In this document: one piece after another, positions 44,395-53,454 of the stretch
Numbering within the stretch: the stretch's first letter is position 1
How the letters are laid out: each line of letters opens with the position of its first letter
Assembly: GCF_039542225.1 (NCBI RefSeq)
Contig: NZ_BAABHS010000034.1
Location: forward strand, 17,336 to 81,335
Reading direction: 5' to 3'
Origin: Yinghuangia aomiensis
GTDB lineage: Bacteria > Actinomycetota > Actinomycetes > Streptomycetales > Streptomycetaceae
Length of the DNA stretch: 64,000 bases
Made by a program: the position numbers and the translations under genes
Notes under the pieces: model-generated
What the model was told of the DNA's origin: nothing
The model's input: the letters and a program-made list of their open reading frames with translations, nothing else
Databases searched by the model: none

Positions 44395-45344
44395 TTCCCA
44401 CCTCCTGGAGCCATGCGGGCGTCCGCCAGCGTGTACAGCACGTCGATCAGCGTGTTCAGGACGACGAACGCCGCGACGAGCAGCAGCACGATCGCCTGCA
44501 CCACCGGGTAGTCCGACTTGGTCACCGACTCGATCAGGAAGGCACCGACCCCGTTGAGGCTGAAGGCGCGTTCGATGACCAACGACCCCACCACCAGCCC
44601 GGCGATCGTCAGGCCCGCCACGGTGGTGATGGGCACCATCGCGTTGCGCAGGACGTGGCGCCGGACGACGAGGCTGCGCGGGATGCCGCGGCTGACCGCG
44701 GTCTGCACGTGCTCCTTGCCCATCTCCTCCCGGACGGCCGCCCGGGTGAGCCGGGCGACCGTTGCCGTCGAGGAGAGCGCCAGTGCGAACGCCGGCAGGG
44801 TCAGGTGCCACAACTGGTCACCGAACCCCTCGCCCGGCCCGAACACGGGGAACCAGCCGAGCCCGGTGGCGAAGACGATGATCAGCACGATTCCGGTGAG
44901 GAAGCTCGGCACCGCCATGCCCGCCGTGGTGGCCAGCATGATCGTGGTGTCCACCGGTCCCTTGCGCAGCGCCGCGACGACGCCCAGCGTGATGCCGGCC
45001 ACCAGGATCAGCAGCGCCGCATAGGCCACCAGGAACAGCGTGGTCGGCAGGCGTGCCGTGATGAGTCCGGCGACGTCCTGTTTGGCGATGATCGACTGGC
45101 CGAAGTCGCCGTGCAGCACGTCGGTGAGCCAATACCAGTACCGGGTCAGGAACGGGTCGTCCAGGTGGTAGTGGTCGCGCAGCCGTGCCATCGCCTCAGG
45201 GTCGACCGCGTGCCCGCCCGTCAGCACCGCGATCGGGTCGCCGGGGGCGAGCGTCGTGGCGCCGAACACCACGAAGCTCGCCGCCAGCAGGGTCAGCACC
45301 AGCCCGAGGAGGCGCCGCGCCAGGAAACTACCGAGCGCCGACAT
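44391..45344 (-). CDS. ABC transporter permease, oligopeptide/nickel type (DppB-like)
   Basis: The 317-residue permease opens with helix RRLLGLVLTLLAASFVVFGA, followed by the family segment LAPGDPIAVLTG and DHYHLDDPFLTRYWYWLTDV. The cytoplasmic EAA-like loop is around SRGIPRSLVVRRHVLRNAMV. It overlaps the binding-protein gene by 17 bases. It pairs with the DppC-like permease to form the membrane channel. Confidence 0.9.
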   Translation of the reverse strand: MSALGSFLARRLLGLVLTLLAASFVVFGATTLAPGDPIAVLTGGHAVDPEAMARLRDHYHLDDPFLTRYWYWLTDVLHGDFGQSIIAKQDVAGLITARLPTTLFLVAYAALLILVAGITLGVVAALRKGPVDTTIMLATTAGMAVPSFLTGIVLIIVFATGLGWFPVFGPGEGFGDQLWHLTLPAFALALSSTATVARLTRAAVREEMGKEHVQTAVSRGIPRSLVVRRHVLRNAMVPITTVAGLTIAGLVVGSLVIERAFSLNGVGAFLIESVTKSDYPVVQAIVLLLVAAFVVLNTLIDVLYTLADARMAPGGGK

Positions 45345-46956
45345 CTGCGGCCCACGGGTAGTAGAGGTAGACGAAGGACGCCGGCGCGCCGGTGATCTTC
45401 TTGTTCATGAAGAGCCGGTTGGCGGGCTCCACGAGCGGCAGCACGGCCACGTCGGACGTGATCTGCTTCTGCGCGGCGATGATCAGCGCGGCACGGGCGG
45501 CGTCGTCCTTGGTCGCCACTGCTTCGTTCAGCTGCCGGGTGACCTCGGCGTTGTCGTAGCCGCTGTAGTTGTAGAAGTCACCGGGTCGGAAGCTGCGGTA
45601 CAGCTGCAGCGGCTCGGGGACGTCGGTGTAGTTGGTGGTGAAGAACGCGTCGGTCTGGTTGCGCGCGTCCTTGTCGAAGAAGAACGTCGTGTAGGTCGAG
45701 GTCGGGAAGCCCTGGAGCCGGATGTTCAGCCCGATCTTCTTGCCGGCGTCCTGGACGACCGTGGCGAGCTGGGCGTACAGCGGGAAGTCGGACACGGACG
45801 CGATGACGATCTCGTCCTTGGGGGAACCGGCTTCCTGGACCAGCTTCTTGGCCGCCTCGATGTCGGTGCGCGGCGCGGGCAGTTGGTCGTACGCGGCCTT
45901 GTACGCGTCGGCGGCGTAGCCCCACGAGCCGGTGGCGACGTATGTGCGCACCGGGGCCGCGGTGCCCTTGTAGATCTGCTGGACGATGCCCTGGTAGTCG
46001 ATCGCCAGCGCGAGTGCGCGGCGGATCCGGACGTCCTGGAGCGGCGACTTCTTCTCGGTGGGCAGCAGGTCGAGCGTGGCCTGCGTCTTGCCCTGGTACA
46101 GGGTGCCGCTGCCGGCCAGCTGGGCGAGACCGGACAGCGGCGCGTCGTACGTGCCGTCGATCTCACCGGTCTGCAGCGCGTTCGTGGTCGCCGCCTCGTC
46201 GGTGACGAAGGAGAACTGGAAGCTCTTGGCCTTGGCGCGGTGCGCGGCGTCCCAGTAGCCGTCGTTGCGAGCCAGGGTCAGGGACTGGCCGCGGACCCAC
46301 GACTGCACCTTGAACGGGCCGGTGCACATCAGGCCGCCGTCGGGGGTGCCCAGGGCTTCGCCCTTGGACTTGGTGTAGGCGGCACTGCCGACCACACCTG
46401 CGGGAGTGGCCAGCCAGCGGTCGAACATCGCGTCGGGCTGCTTGAGCTTGACGGTGACCTCGTCGGGCCCGGTCGCCTTGACCGAGTCGACCTTCTCGTA
46501 GAACACCGCCCAGAACGACGCGACCGCGGGGTCGAGGTGCCGGTTGAGGCTGTAGGCCACGTCCTCGGCGGTGAGGGGCGAGCCGTCCCAGAAGGTGACG
46601 CCCTTGCGGATCTTGTAGACGTAGGTGGTCGGGTCCGGGTTGCTGCTCGACTCGGCGAGCGCGGGCTCCACCTTGAGGTCGGGCGTCAGGCGGTACAGGC
46701 CCTCGCACAGGTTCGCCACGACCGAGTTCTCGGAGTAGCTGTAGGCCTTCGTCCAGTCGAGCGACGCCGGTTCACCGTAGGGGAGGTTCCAGGTGACCTT
46801 GTCGATGTCTTTGGACGGCTTGGGGGTGAGGATGTCGGTGCCGGTGGCTCCGGACGGGTTCTGTCCCCCGGACTTGTTCGTGTCATTGGTGGAGCAGGCT
46901 GCCGTGGCTGTGATGCAGACGGCTGCCAAGACCGCGCATGTGCGCAGACGTCTCAT
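45328..46956 (-). CDS. ABC transporter solute-binding lipoprotein (SBP_bac_5 family)
   Basis: The 542-residue lipoprotein has signal peptide AVLAAVCITATAAC with the lipobox cysteine at residue 21. The family-5 binding domain includes WNLPYGEPASLDW, KGVTFWDGSPLTAEDVAYSL and MCTGPFKVQSW. The ligand is not predictable; the family binds peptides, nickel chelates and varied organic compounds. It starts 14 bases after the aldehyde dehydrogenase stop. A paralogue with the same organisation is at 59390-61030. Confidence 0.9.
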   Translation of the reverse strand: MRRLRTCAVLAAVCITATAACSTNDTNKSGGQNPSGATGTDILTPKPSKDIDKVTWNLPYGEPASLDWTKAYSYSENSVVANLCEGLYRLTPDLKVEPALAESSSNPDPTTYVYKIRKGVTFWDGSPLTAEDVAYSLNRHLDPAVASFWAVFYEKVDSVKATGPDEVTVKLKQPDAMFDRWLATPAGVVGSAAYTKSKGEALGTPDGGLMCTGPFKVQSWVRGQSLTLARNDGYWDAAHRAKAKSFQFSFVTDEAATTNALQTGEIDGTYDAPLSGLAQLAGSGTLYQGKTQATLDLLPTEKKSPLQDVRIRRALALAIDYQGIVQQIYKGTAAPVRTYVATGSWGYAADAYKAAYDQLPAPRTDIEAAKKLVQEAGSPKDEIVIASVSDFPLYAQLATVVQDAGKKIGLNIRLQGFPTSTYTTFFFDKDARNQTDAFFTTNYTDVPEPLQLYRSFRPGDFYNYSGYDNAEVTRQLNEAVATKDDAARAALIIAAQKQITSDVAVLPLVEPANRLFMNKKITGAPASFVYLYYPWAADVGAR

Positions 46957-46969
46957 GTGGGACTCCGTT

Positions 46970-48358
46970 TCACCAGGACGTGGCTATGTACTTCGTTTCG
47001 AGGAACTCCAGAAGTCCGTCGTGGCCGCCTTCGCGTCCCACGCCGCTTTGCTTGACCCCGCCGAACGGGGCCGCGGGGTCCGACACCAGGCCGCGGTTGA
47101 GGGCGACCATGCCGAAGTCGAGTCGTTCGCCGACGCGCAGGCCGCGCGCCAGGTCCCGCGTGTACACGTAGGCGGCGAGCCCGTGCGGGGTGTCGTTGGC
47201 CGCTTCGATCGCCGCGGCTTCGCCGTCGAAGCGCACGATGGGCGCCACGGGTCCGAAGATCTCCTCGCGGAGGATCGGGGCCTCCGCGGGCACGTCCGCC
47301 AGCACCGTGGCCGGGTACGCGAACCCGGGGCCGTCCGGCAGCTGCCCGCCGGCGAGGACCTTGCCGGTGCCTCCGGTGACCAGGCCGTGCACGCGGTCGC
47401 GTGCGGAGCCGCTGATGAGCACCGTCTCCTGGTCCTTGAGCGCGGCCGCCAAACGGGTCGCGAACTCGTCGGCGACCGCCGACTCGACGTAGAACCGGTT
47501 GGCCGCGGTGCAGGCCTGCCCGCCGCCGCGCATCTTGGCGATGAGCGCTCCTTCGATCGCGGCGTCGAGGTCGGCGTCGGCGAAGACGATGAACGGCGCG
47601 TTGCCGCCGAGTTCCATCGAGCAACTGATGATGCCGTCCGCGGCCTCGCGCAGCAGGATGGCGCCGACCTCGGTGGATCCGGTGAACGAGAGCTTGGCGA
47701 CCCGCGGGTCGTGCAGCATGGCCGAGACGACCGGGCCGCTGCGCTCGGCGACCACCACGTTGACCACGCCCGCCGGAACCCCGGCCTCGGCCAGGATCTC
47801 GGCGACGACCAGCGCGGTCAGCGGGGTTTCCAACGCCGGCTTGAGGACGACGGTGCAGCCCGCCGCGAGCGCCGGGCCGATCTTGCGCGTTGCCATGGCC
47901 GCGGGGAAGTTCCACGGCGTGACCAGGACGGCGACGCCGACGGGCTGCCGCATCACCAGGATCTTGTTGCCGCCCGCGGGGGCGGTGCGCAGGTCGCCGT
48001 CGATGCGCACGGCCTCTTCCGAGTACCAGCGGAAGAACTCGGCCGCGTAGGCGACTTCGGACAGGGCGTCGGCGCGCGACTTGCCGTTCTCGGCGACGAT
48101 GAGGTCGGCGATCTCGTCGGCGCGCTCGGTCATCAGCGTGAAAGCGCGGCGGAGGATCTCGCCGCGGGTGCGCGGCGCGGTGGCGGCCCAGTCGCGGGCT
48201 GCGTCGTGCGCGGCGGCCACGGCGGCGAGGCCGTCCGCGGTGTCCCCGGCGGCGACCGAGGCGATCTCGGTGCCGTCGGCGGGATTGAGCACCGGGATCC
48301 GCCGCCCGGAGGCGGCGGGAGTCCAGCGGCCCGCGATGAACAGATCGGTGGGTGTCAC
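46970..48358 (-). CDS. NAD(P)-dependent aldehyde dehydrogenase
   Basis: The 462-residue protein has the aldehyde dehydrogenase fold. Asn and the cofactor loop are in TPWNFPAAMATRKIGPALAA, the catalytic Glu in MELGGNAPFIVF, and the nucleophilic Cys in GGGQACTAANRFYV. The C-terminal part has EIFGPVAPIVRF. It is closest in pattern to succinate-semialdehyde and salicylaldehyde dehydrogenases. In this cluster it would oxidise the aldehyde released by the DHDPS-type lyase. Confidence 0.87.
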   Translation of the reverse strand: MTPTDLFIAGRWTPAASGRRIPVLNPADGTEIASVAAGDTADGLAAVAAAHDAARDWAATAPRTRGEILRRAFTLMTERADEIADLIVAENGKSRADALSEVAYAAEFFRWYSEEAVRIDGDLRTAPAGGNKILVMRQPVGVAVLVTPWNFPAAMATRKIGPALAAGCTVVLKPALETPLTALVVAEILAEAGVPAGVVNVVVAERSGPVVSAMLHDPRVAKLSFTGSTEVGAILLREAADGIISCSMELGGNAPFIVFADADLDAAIEGALIAKMRGGGQACTAANRFYVESAVADEFATRLAAALKDQETVLISGSARDRVHGLVTGGTGKVLAGGQLPDGPGFAYPATVLADVPAEAPILREEIFGPVAPIVRFDGEAAAIEAANDTPHGLAAYVYTRDLARGLRVGERLDFGMVALNRGLVSDPAAPFGGVKQSGVGREGGHDGLLEFLETKYIATSW

Positions 48359-48410
48359 GTGCTGGCTCCGGAGGATAGGAGGAGGGACGGGACCGGCGTC
48401 CGGTCCCCGG

Positions 48411-48452
48411 GTCCGGCGCCCGATGCCCGGAAACGGACATCGGGCGCCGGAC
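48411..48452 (-). terminator. Strong hairpin inside the leftward gene cluster
   Basis: GTCCGGCGCCCGATG (48411-48425) and CATCGGGCGCCGGAC (48438-48452) form a perfect 15-bp stem with a 12-base loop. It lies in the 102-base gap between the cyclodeaminase-like gene and the aldehyde dehydrogenase gene. It could be an attenuator or partial terminator that separates enzyme genes from downstream transport genes. Confidence 0.6.
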
Positions 48453-48460
48453 GCGGAACG

Positions 48461-49420
48461 TCAGAGGTTCTGCTTGCGGCTCATTGCCGGTGCCACCGTG
48501 CGGCCCACGCCGTGCTCCTCGGCGCGGCGCAGAATGTGCGCGGCCAGGACGAGGTCCTGCTCGGGGCTGCCGATGGACTTGAAGACGCTGTACGGCTCGG
48601 TGCGCCGGGCCGGAGCGGCGAGGGCGGTACCGAGGAGTTCGAAGGACTCCGGGGCGAGGGCGGCTTCGATGAGGTCGCCGGATTCGGCGATGGCGTCCTC
48701 GGTGTCGATGAGAATGCGGGACGCGCGGGCGAACACGTCGCCGGCGGCCTCGCGCTGGTCGGGCGAGGTCGATCCGATCGTGGCCACCACCGCGGCGCCG
48801 GCCACATCGTCGGCGTGGTAGACCACGCTGCCGTTGGATTGGGTGGCCGAGTACACGATGTCGACGCCGTCGGTGGCCTTGCGCAGCGTGTCCACGGGGA
48901 TGACCGGGAGCGCGAGTTCGTCGTTCATGCGGGTCGCGAAGATCTCGCGGTTGACCGTGTTGCGGCTGTAGACGCGCGCCGCCCGGATCGGGACGACGCG
49001 GGCGAGGGCCCGCAGCCCGGCCTGGGCTTCGGCGCCCGAACCGATGACGGCGACGACGGCCTTGCGGTCGGAGCCGTAGAGGGCTTCCACGCCCACGGCG
49101 GCGGTCGCCGCGGTGCGGAGCGTGGTGATCGACGCGGCGTCCACGACACCGAGGGGCGCACCGTCGGAGGCGCGGAAGATGTGGCACGCGTACCAGACGC
49201 CGCCGTCGATCCAGTGGAACTGCTTGTAGCCGAAGATGCCCAGCGACGGCATGGCCGCGCCCATGATCCGGACCCCGGACTCACCGTTCGCCCAGTCGAA
49301 CTGCACCCGCCCGTCAATGACTTCGCCGGCCGCCCGGGCGGACGCCGCGTCGCGCGCGGCGGCCAGGGCGTCCTCCTGGGTGACCAGGTCCGGCAGGTCG
49401 GCCGCATCGATCATGCGCAT
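48461..49420 (-). CDS. Ornithine cyclodeaminase/mu-crystallin family protein
   Basis: The 319-residue Rossmann protein has the NAD-binding segment AVVAVIGSGAEAQAGLRALA and the family region GVVDAASITTLRTAATAAVG. Members are ornithine cyclodeaminases, alanine dehydrogenases and imine reductases, so this one may reduce or deaminate an imino or keto acid intermediate. GGAGGAA precedes the ATG at 49420, which shares one base with the upstream stop. The true reaction is unknown. Confidence 0.8.
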   Translation of the reverse strand: MRMIDAADLPDLVTQEDALAAARDAASARAAGEVIDGRVQFDWANGESGVRIMGAAMPSLGIFGYKQFHWIDGGVWYACHIFRASDGAPLGVVDAASITTLRTAATAAVGVEALYGSDRKAVVAVIGSGAEAQAGLRALARVVPIRAARVYSRNTVNREIFATRMNDELALPVIPVDTLRKATDGVDIVYSATQSNGSVVYHADDVAGAAVVATIGSTSPDQREAAGDVFARASRILIDTEDAIAESGDLIEAALAPESFELLGTALAAPARRTEPYSVFKSIGSPEQDLVLAAHILRRAEEHGVGRTVAPAMSRKQNL

Positions 49421-50439
49421 CACTTCGGGTTCCTCCCGAGGAAGAAGGCGTCGTCGTCGTCGGACGTCGTCGGCAGCCCGGACTTCTCCAGGCCCTTGCG
49501 CAGGGCGCGCATCTGCTCCTCGTCGATGCGCATCTGCGGGAAGCGGAGCGGGCCGCCGTTGAAGCCGTTGAGCCAGCCCTGGTACTTCCACTGCATGCGG
49601 TGCACAAGGTTGGCGCCGGCCACGGCCTTGCCGCCGACCGCGGAGACCACCTGGCGGGCCGGGTGGAGCCGCCAGTAGATCTCCATCGCCTCGTCGACCG
49701 TCGCCGGGTCTTGGAGCAGCCGGAACATCCGGGGGATCTCGGGGCCGAAGTACTCGTAGTTCGAGGTGCCCATCCACGGCATGCCGAACGTGGTGGTCCA
49801 CGCGGCGCAGTTCATCTCCATGGGGTCCGTCACCAGCACGCGGTCGCGGAACTGCCGGAAGATCTGGGACGTTCCGGAGATGCCGGGGTCGCCGATCTCG
49901 TTCTTGATCGCCACGACGTTGGGGATGGTGTCGACCATCTCCTCCAGCCAGGCCGGTGCGAAGCCCGAGGGGTGCAGCCGCCCGAAGTTCCACATGTCCA
50001 GGGCGAAGACGACCAGGCCCATGTTCGTGGCGTCGGCGACGGCCTTGGTGAAGGCCACGACCTCGTCGGGCGTCTGCGGGTAGAAGGTGAGCGGGTAGGA
50101 CAGCAGGACCAGGTCGACCCCGATGGCTTCGGCGTCGCGGACCAGCGCGATGGTGTCCGCGAGCGTGGGCTCGGAGGCCTGGAGGATGGTGACCATGTCG
50201 TCGCCGACCTCGTCGACGACGGTGCGCATGAACTGCCGGTACTCGGCGGGGGTGGTGCCGCATTCCGAGACCAGCAGGGCGCCGGTGAAGCCGAGTTCGC
50301 GTTCGAGGGCGGCGTCGTGCCGGATGGCCGCCTCGTTGAGGCCGGTGAGGTCGCCGGTGAAGGTCGGCATGAGGCAGCCGGCGGCCCCTCGCAGGTCGGA
50401 CATGGCCCACGCCCGCGCCTGGCCGGGTGCGAACTTCAT
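49420..50439 (-). CDS. DHDPS/NAL-family lyase, hydratase-aldolase candidate
   Basis: The 339-residue protein is a class I aldolase-fold enzyme. The Schiff-base lysine is in VVAIKNEIGD near residue 175, and the GTTxE-type region reads SECGTTPAEYRQ. Members act on pyruvate adducts. In aromatic pathways the hydratase-aldolase releases pyruvate and an aldehyde from the ring-cleavage product. The flanking extradiol dioxygenase and aldehyde dehydrogenase fit that role. The exact substrate is inferred from context. Confidence 0.82.
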   Translation of the reverse strand: MKFAPGQARAWAMSDLRGAAGCLMPTFTGDLTGLNEAAIRHDAALERELGFTGALLVSECGTTPAEYRQFMRTVVDEVGDDMVTILQASEPTLADTIALVRDAEAIGVDLVLLSYPLTFYPQTPDEVVAFTKAVADATNMGLVVFALDMWNFGRLHPSGFAPAWLEEMVDTIPNVVAIKNEIGDPGISGTSQIFRQFRDRVLVTDPMEMNCAAWTTTFGMPWMGTSNYEYFGPEIPRMFRLLQDPATVDEAMEIYWRLHPARQVVSAVGGKAVAGANLVHRMQWKYQGWLNGFNGGPLRFPQMRIDEEQMRALRKGLEKSGLPTTSDDDDAFFLGRNPK

Positions 50440-50512
50440 GAGGTACTCCTTGGTTCAGGCCGTCGCGGGGCGCGGCACGGCAGTGCGGTGCCGCGCCCGT
50501 GCGTACGGTGCG

Positions 50513-51397
50513 TCAGGGCAGCAGGTAGGGGTCGGGAGTCCCGGTCATCAGGGCGATGCCCTGGTCGGTCGGGTCGCCGGTGCCCCAGAGGTTGTCGCGT
50601 TCGGGGTCGTCCATCGGCCACACCATGGCGGCGCGGGGGTTGGCCTCGTCGAAGATCTCGAAGCCCGACGTGTACTCCATGACCACCCCGTTGGGGTCGG
50701 CGAAGTACGCGAAGACGTTGTCGCCGGGGCCGTGCCGGCCGGGGCCCCACAGGGGTTCGCCGGCACCAAGGCTCCGCAGCCGCGCGGCATCGCGCATCAC
50801 CCCGTCGAGGCTGCCGACCTCGAAGGCGATGTGGTTGAGCGAGGTGTGGTCGGCGTGCCCGAGCGCCACCGAGTGGTGGTACTCGTTGCAGCGCAGGAAA
50901 GCCATGTAGTCGCCGTAGCGGTCGGAGACCGTGAAGCCGAACAGCTCGCAGTACAGCGCGGCGGTCGCCTCGACGTCGGGCGTGTTGAGCACGACGTGGC
51001 TGATCAGCATCGGGCGGTCGAGGAAGGGGACGTGCGGCACCGGCTCGGGCGTGCTCGCGGCGGCGTGCGCCACCTCGAACAGCAGCCCGCTCTTGTCGCG
51101 GCAGCGCATGCGGTACACGCCGTCGGCGTCCTCGCCGGGCTCCTCGACCACGGGCAGCCCGAGAGCTCGGGCGCGCGCCGCGACGTCGTCGACGCCGGCG
51201 CGGTCGGATGCGCCGAACGCGATGTGGTCGATGCCGAGCGCGGGTCCTTCCGCGAGGCGGATCAGCGGGCGGGAATCCGCGGTGCCGCGGAGGCCGCCGT
51301 CGGCCGGGATGAGCCCGAAGGACTCGCCGAGGTAGGTGTGGGACGCCTGCGGGTCGGGCACGCGCAGTGCCACGTGCCGTACGAAGCGGACGGTCAT
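50513..51397 (-). CDS. Extradiol ring-cleavage dioxygenase, VOC family
   Basis: The 294-residue protein has two glyoxalase/VOC repeats. The second carries the Fe(II) ligands: His in MLISHVVLNTPD, His in TSLNHIAFEV and Glu in NGVVMEYTSGFE. The catalytic histidine is in EYHHSVALGH. The ending segment GPGDNVFAYFADPNGVVMEY is typical of 2,3-dihydroxybiphenyl and catechol 2,3-dioxygenases. It opens the ring of a catechol next to a hydroxyl. It overlaps the small gene upstream by 4 bases. Confidence 0.88.
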   Translation of the reverse strand: MTVRFVRHVALRVPDPQASHTYLGESFGLIPADGGLRGTADSRPLIRLAEGPALGIDHIAFGASDRAGVDDVAARARALGLPVVEEPGEDADGVYRMRCRDKSGLLFEVAHAAASTPEPVPHVPFLDRPMLISHVVLNTPDVEATAALYCELFGFTVSDRYGDYMAFLRCNEYHHSVALGHADHTSLNHIAFEVGSLDGVMRDAARLRSLGAGEPLWGPGRHGPGDNVFAYFADPNGVVMEYTSGFEIFDEANPRAAMVWPMDDPERDNLWGTGDPTDQGIALMTGTPDPYLLP

Positions 51398-51654
51398 CGG
51401 TCGTTCTCCGTCACGAGGGTCAGAAGGCGGGAGACCTGGTCGGGGGTCAGCCGGGTGATCGCGTCGAGCGCGGTCGGGTCCAGGAGGACGGACCGCCCCC
51501 GGCGTTCGGAGCGCACCTCGATGCGGTGCGCGTTGCCGTGCCGCACCTTGCGCAGCACGATCGAGGCGAACTCGTTGGCGAGGCGCAGTTCGGCGGGCTC
51601 CGCGGGGCGGTCCGCGGACGGCCCGTCAGTAGATCGGGGCGAGCTGGGCGGCAC
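51394..51654 (-). CDS. Small conserved protein of aromatic dioxygenase operons (86 aa)
   Basis: The product is ELRLANEFASIVLRKVRHGN, then AHRIEVRSERRGRSVLLDPT and ALDAITRLTPDQVSRLL, preceded by a Pro/Ser-rich start. The GTG at 51654 is the best in-frame start; it overlaps the Rieske beta gene by 29 bases, so the first residues are uncertain. Similar short ANEFAS proteins occur next to ring-hydroxylating dioxygenases in actinobacteria, where they are often mislabelled as dihydrodiol dehydrogenase. It has no catalytic motif that I recognise and may be an assembly or regulatory factor. Confidence 0.65.
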   Translation of the reverse strand: MPPSSPRSTDGPSADRPAEPAELRLANEFASIVLRKVRHGNAHRIEVRSERRGRSVLLDPTALDAITRLTPDQVSRLLTLVTENDR

Positions 51655-52117
51655 TGGGCACTTCCACGTCGAGATGGACGGTGCGGGCGGCGAGCCGGAA
51701 CCCGTCCTTGGGGTTGCCGTGCAGGACGTCGAGGCGTCCGGCGGTGGCGAGGACGGTCTCCTCGCTGGTCCGGGAGCGGGCGACCAGGACGTTGCTGCGC
51801 ACCTCCCAGACGTCGTCGCCGATCCGCCGCACGCGGATGTTGGAGACGAAGTGCCGCAGGAAGTGCTTGGGCCGGTCGGCCCACGCGTACTCCGAGGACA
51901 TCCGGTCGAAGCGCATCCGCAGCGAGCCCTTGGACTCGCTGGAGATGGGCATCCGGCTGGTGTACTGCGGTTCGTCCGGCGACTGCGGGGTGATCGGCTG
52001 CGGGACCTCGTACCGGAAGTCCTCGGTGAGCAGGTCGAGCCAGTCGCCGTAGCGGGTCTCGTCAAGTGCCGCGGACTCCTCGAAGAGGAACTCGGTCACG
52101 GCCGCGTGCGTACTCAC
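51626..52117 (-). CDS. Ring-hydroxylating dioxygenase beta subunit
   Basis: The 163-residue protein has the NTF2-like/SnoaL beta-subunit fold, with AALDETRYGDWLDLLTEDFR near the N-terminus, FLRHFVSNIRVRR in the middle and AARTVHLDVEVPSAAQL near the end. It supports the alpha subunit in an alpha3beta3 complex. The GTG at 52117 overlaps the alpha stop (GTGA) and is preceded by GAGGGAGGACG. Confidence 0.9.
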   Translation of the reverse strand: MSTHAAVTEFLFEESAALDETRYGDWLDLLTEDFRYEVPQPITPQSPDEPQYTSRMPISSESKGSLRMRFDRMSSEYAWADRPKHFLRHFVSNIRVRRIGDDVWEVRSNVLVARSRTSEETVLATAGRLDVLHGNPKDGFRLAARTVHLDVEVPSAAQLAPIY

Positions 52118-53424
52118 GCGTCCTCCCTCAGATGCCGCAGCCAGGTCGTGTAGTAGGCCCGGTGGGTGTACTCGCTGTGGTCGTGCGGCACCGATTCGCC
52201 CGGTCCCGGCCAGTCGTCCGGCTCCGGGCGGGGCAGCCTTGCGCCCATGGAGTAGTCCAGGTCGGTGCGGGCCGCGATGGCGCCGTCGCCGGTGAACGTG
52301 ACGGCGGTGAAGTTGTCGACGTCGTCGCTCTCGAAGAGCCCCGCGGCGGCGCCGTGCGTGCGGACGCAGGCGAGCACCGACTTCTGCTTCCATGCGTCCG
52401 GCGCATTGCGCGGGACCAAGGCGAAGTTCAGCATCTCGGTCTCGGTCGGGCTGATGGGCAGCGCCAGGCGCAGGGCCAGGAACGCGGTCGGTTCGACCTC
52501 GTCGCCGGTGTAGGTGATCACCGTCTGGATGAACGACAGGTTCGGGAAGACGTTCCCGTGCAGCACGTCGGAGTTCTCCAGGACGGCGAACACCTCGGGC
52601 TTCGCCTTGGCGGCGAACTCGGCGCGCTGTTCGTCCGGGTAGCCGTGGTACGCCGGGATCCCAGAGCCGGCCGGGTGGTAGCCGACCCGGGCGGTGTGCC
52701 CCTGCGGCGTCCACACGACGCGGCCGCTCGGGCCGCCGGTGCCGGTGTCCTCGGTGCCGAAGAGGCCCCCTTCGATCGGGGCGCGGTGCGCGTAGGGCAC
52801 GTGGTAGCCGTCGCCGCCGAAGTTCTCGCAGCTGAGCTTCCAGTTGGCCTTGATAGTGTAGCGCTGCGGCGGGCCGGCCACCTCCCAGGCGGCTCCGTCG
52901 CCGCCGACCAGCGCGTCCAGGTACCAGGCGAAGTCGCCCAGGAAGTCCGCCAGCGGCTCGGCGTCATCGTCCCAGGTCGCGAAGACCAGGCCTTGGTAGA
53001 CCTCGGTGCGCGCGCGGCGCAGATCGCGGCTGGATTTGTCGAAGGTGCCGTAGGCCGGACGGGCTTCCGGTACGCCGCGCAGCCGCCCGGTGTTGTCGAA
53101 CGTCCACGCGTGGTACGGGCACATGAAGTGCGACGTGTTGCCCAGGGTGGCCTTGCACAGCAGCGTGCCGCGGTGCGTGCAGGCGTTTCGCATGACCCGG
53201 ATCTGCCCGTCCTCGCCGCGCGAGACGATCACCTGGTCGCGGCCCATTCGGCGGGTTACGTAGTCCCCGGAGACAGCCACCTCGGATTCGTGTGCGAGGA
53301 ACAGCCAGCTCCGGGTGAAGATCCGCGCAAGCTCCGCGTCCAGTACCTCGGGGTCGTTGAAAACCGTCTGAGGCAGGGAGCTGCAGTCCGGCGCGAATCG
53401 GCCCAAAACTTCGGGGAGACTCAT
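52114..53424 (-). CDS. Rieske aromatic ring-hydroxylating dioxygenase alpha subunit
   Basis: The 436-residue catalytic subunit has a Rieske centre from ACTHRGTLLC and FMCPYHAWTF (residues about 100-125). The mononuclear-iron region SCENFGGDGYHVPYAH follows near residue 218, with the bridging Asp of the DGYH motif. The start ATG 53424 (MSLPEVLGRF) lies inside a longer open frame that runs through the operator and is rejected. It is the first gene leftward from the divergent promoter. Its likely electron chain, ferredoxin plus reductase, is encoded on the opposite arm (55084-56557). Confidence 0.92.
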   Translation of the reverse strand: MSLPEVLGRFAPDCSSLPQTVFNDPEVLDAELARIFTRSWLFLAHESEVAVSGDYVTRRMGRDQVIVSRGEDGQIRVMRNACTHRGTLLCKATLGNTSHFMCPYHAWTFDNTGRLRGVPEARPAYGTFDKSSRDLRRARTEVYQGLVFATWDDDAEPLADFLGDFAWYLDALVGGDGAAWEVAGPPQRYTIKANWKLSCENFGGDGYHVPYAHRAPIEGGLFGTEDTGTGGPSGRVVWTPQGHTARVGYHPAGSGIPAYHGYPDEQRAEFAAKAKPEVFAVLENSDVLHGNVFPNLSFIQTVITYTGDEVEPTAFLALRLALPISPTETEMLNFALVPRNAPDAWKQKSVLACVRTHGAAAGLFESDDVDNFTAVTFTGDGAIAARTDLDYSMGARLPRPEPDDWPGPGESVPHDHSEYTHRAYYTTWLRHLREDA

Positions 53425-53454
53425 CGGAACCTCTCTTGTCCGCAAGTTCCGCTC

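Noticed and set aside
42629..44401. A 590-residue extended version of the DppD-like ATPase
   Set aside because: The N-terminal half is a shadow of the permease gene. The start at 43570 gives a normal-length ATPase coupled to the permease stop.
46793..49678. A 961-codon open frame on the plus strand
   Set aside because: It runs antisense across the aldehyde dehydrogenase and cyclodeaminase-like genes. The composition is that of a shadow frame.
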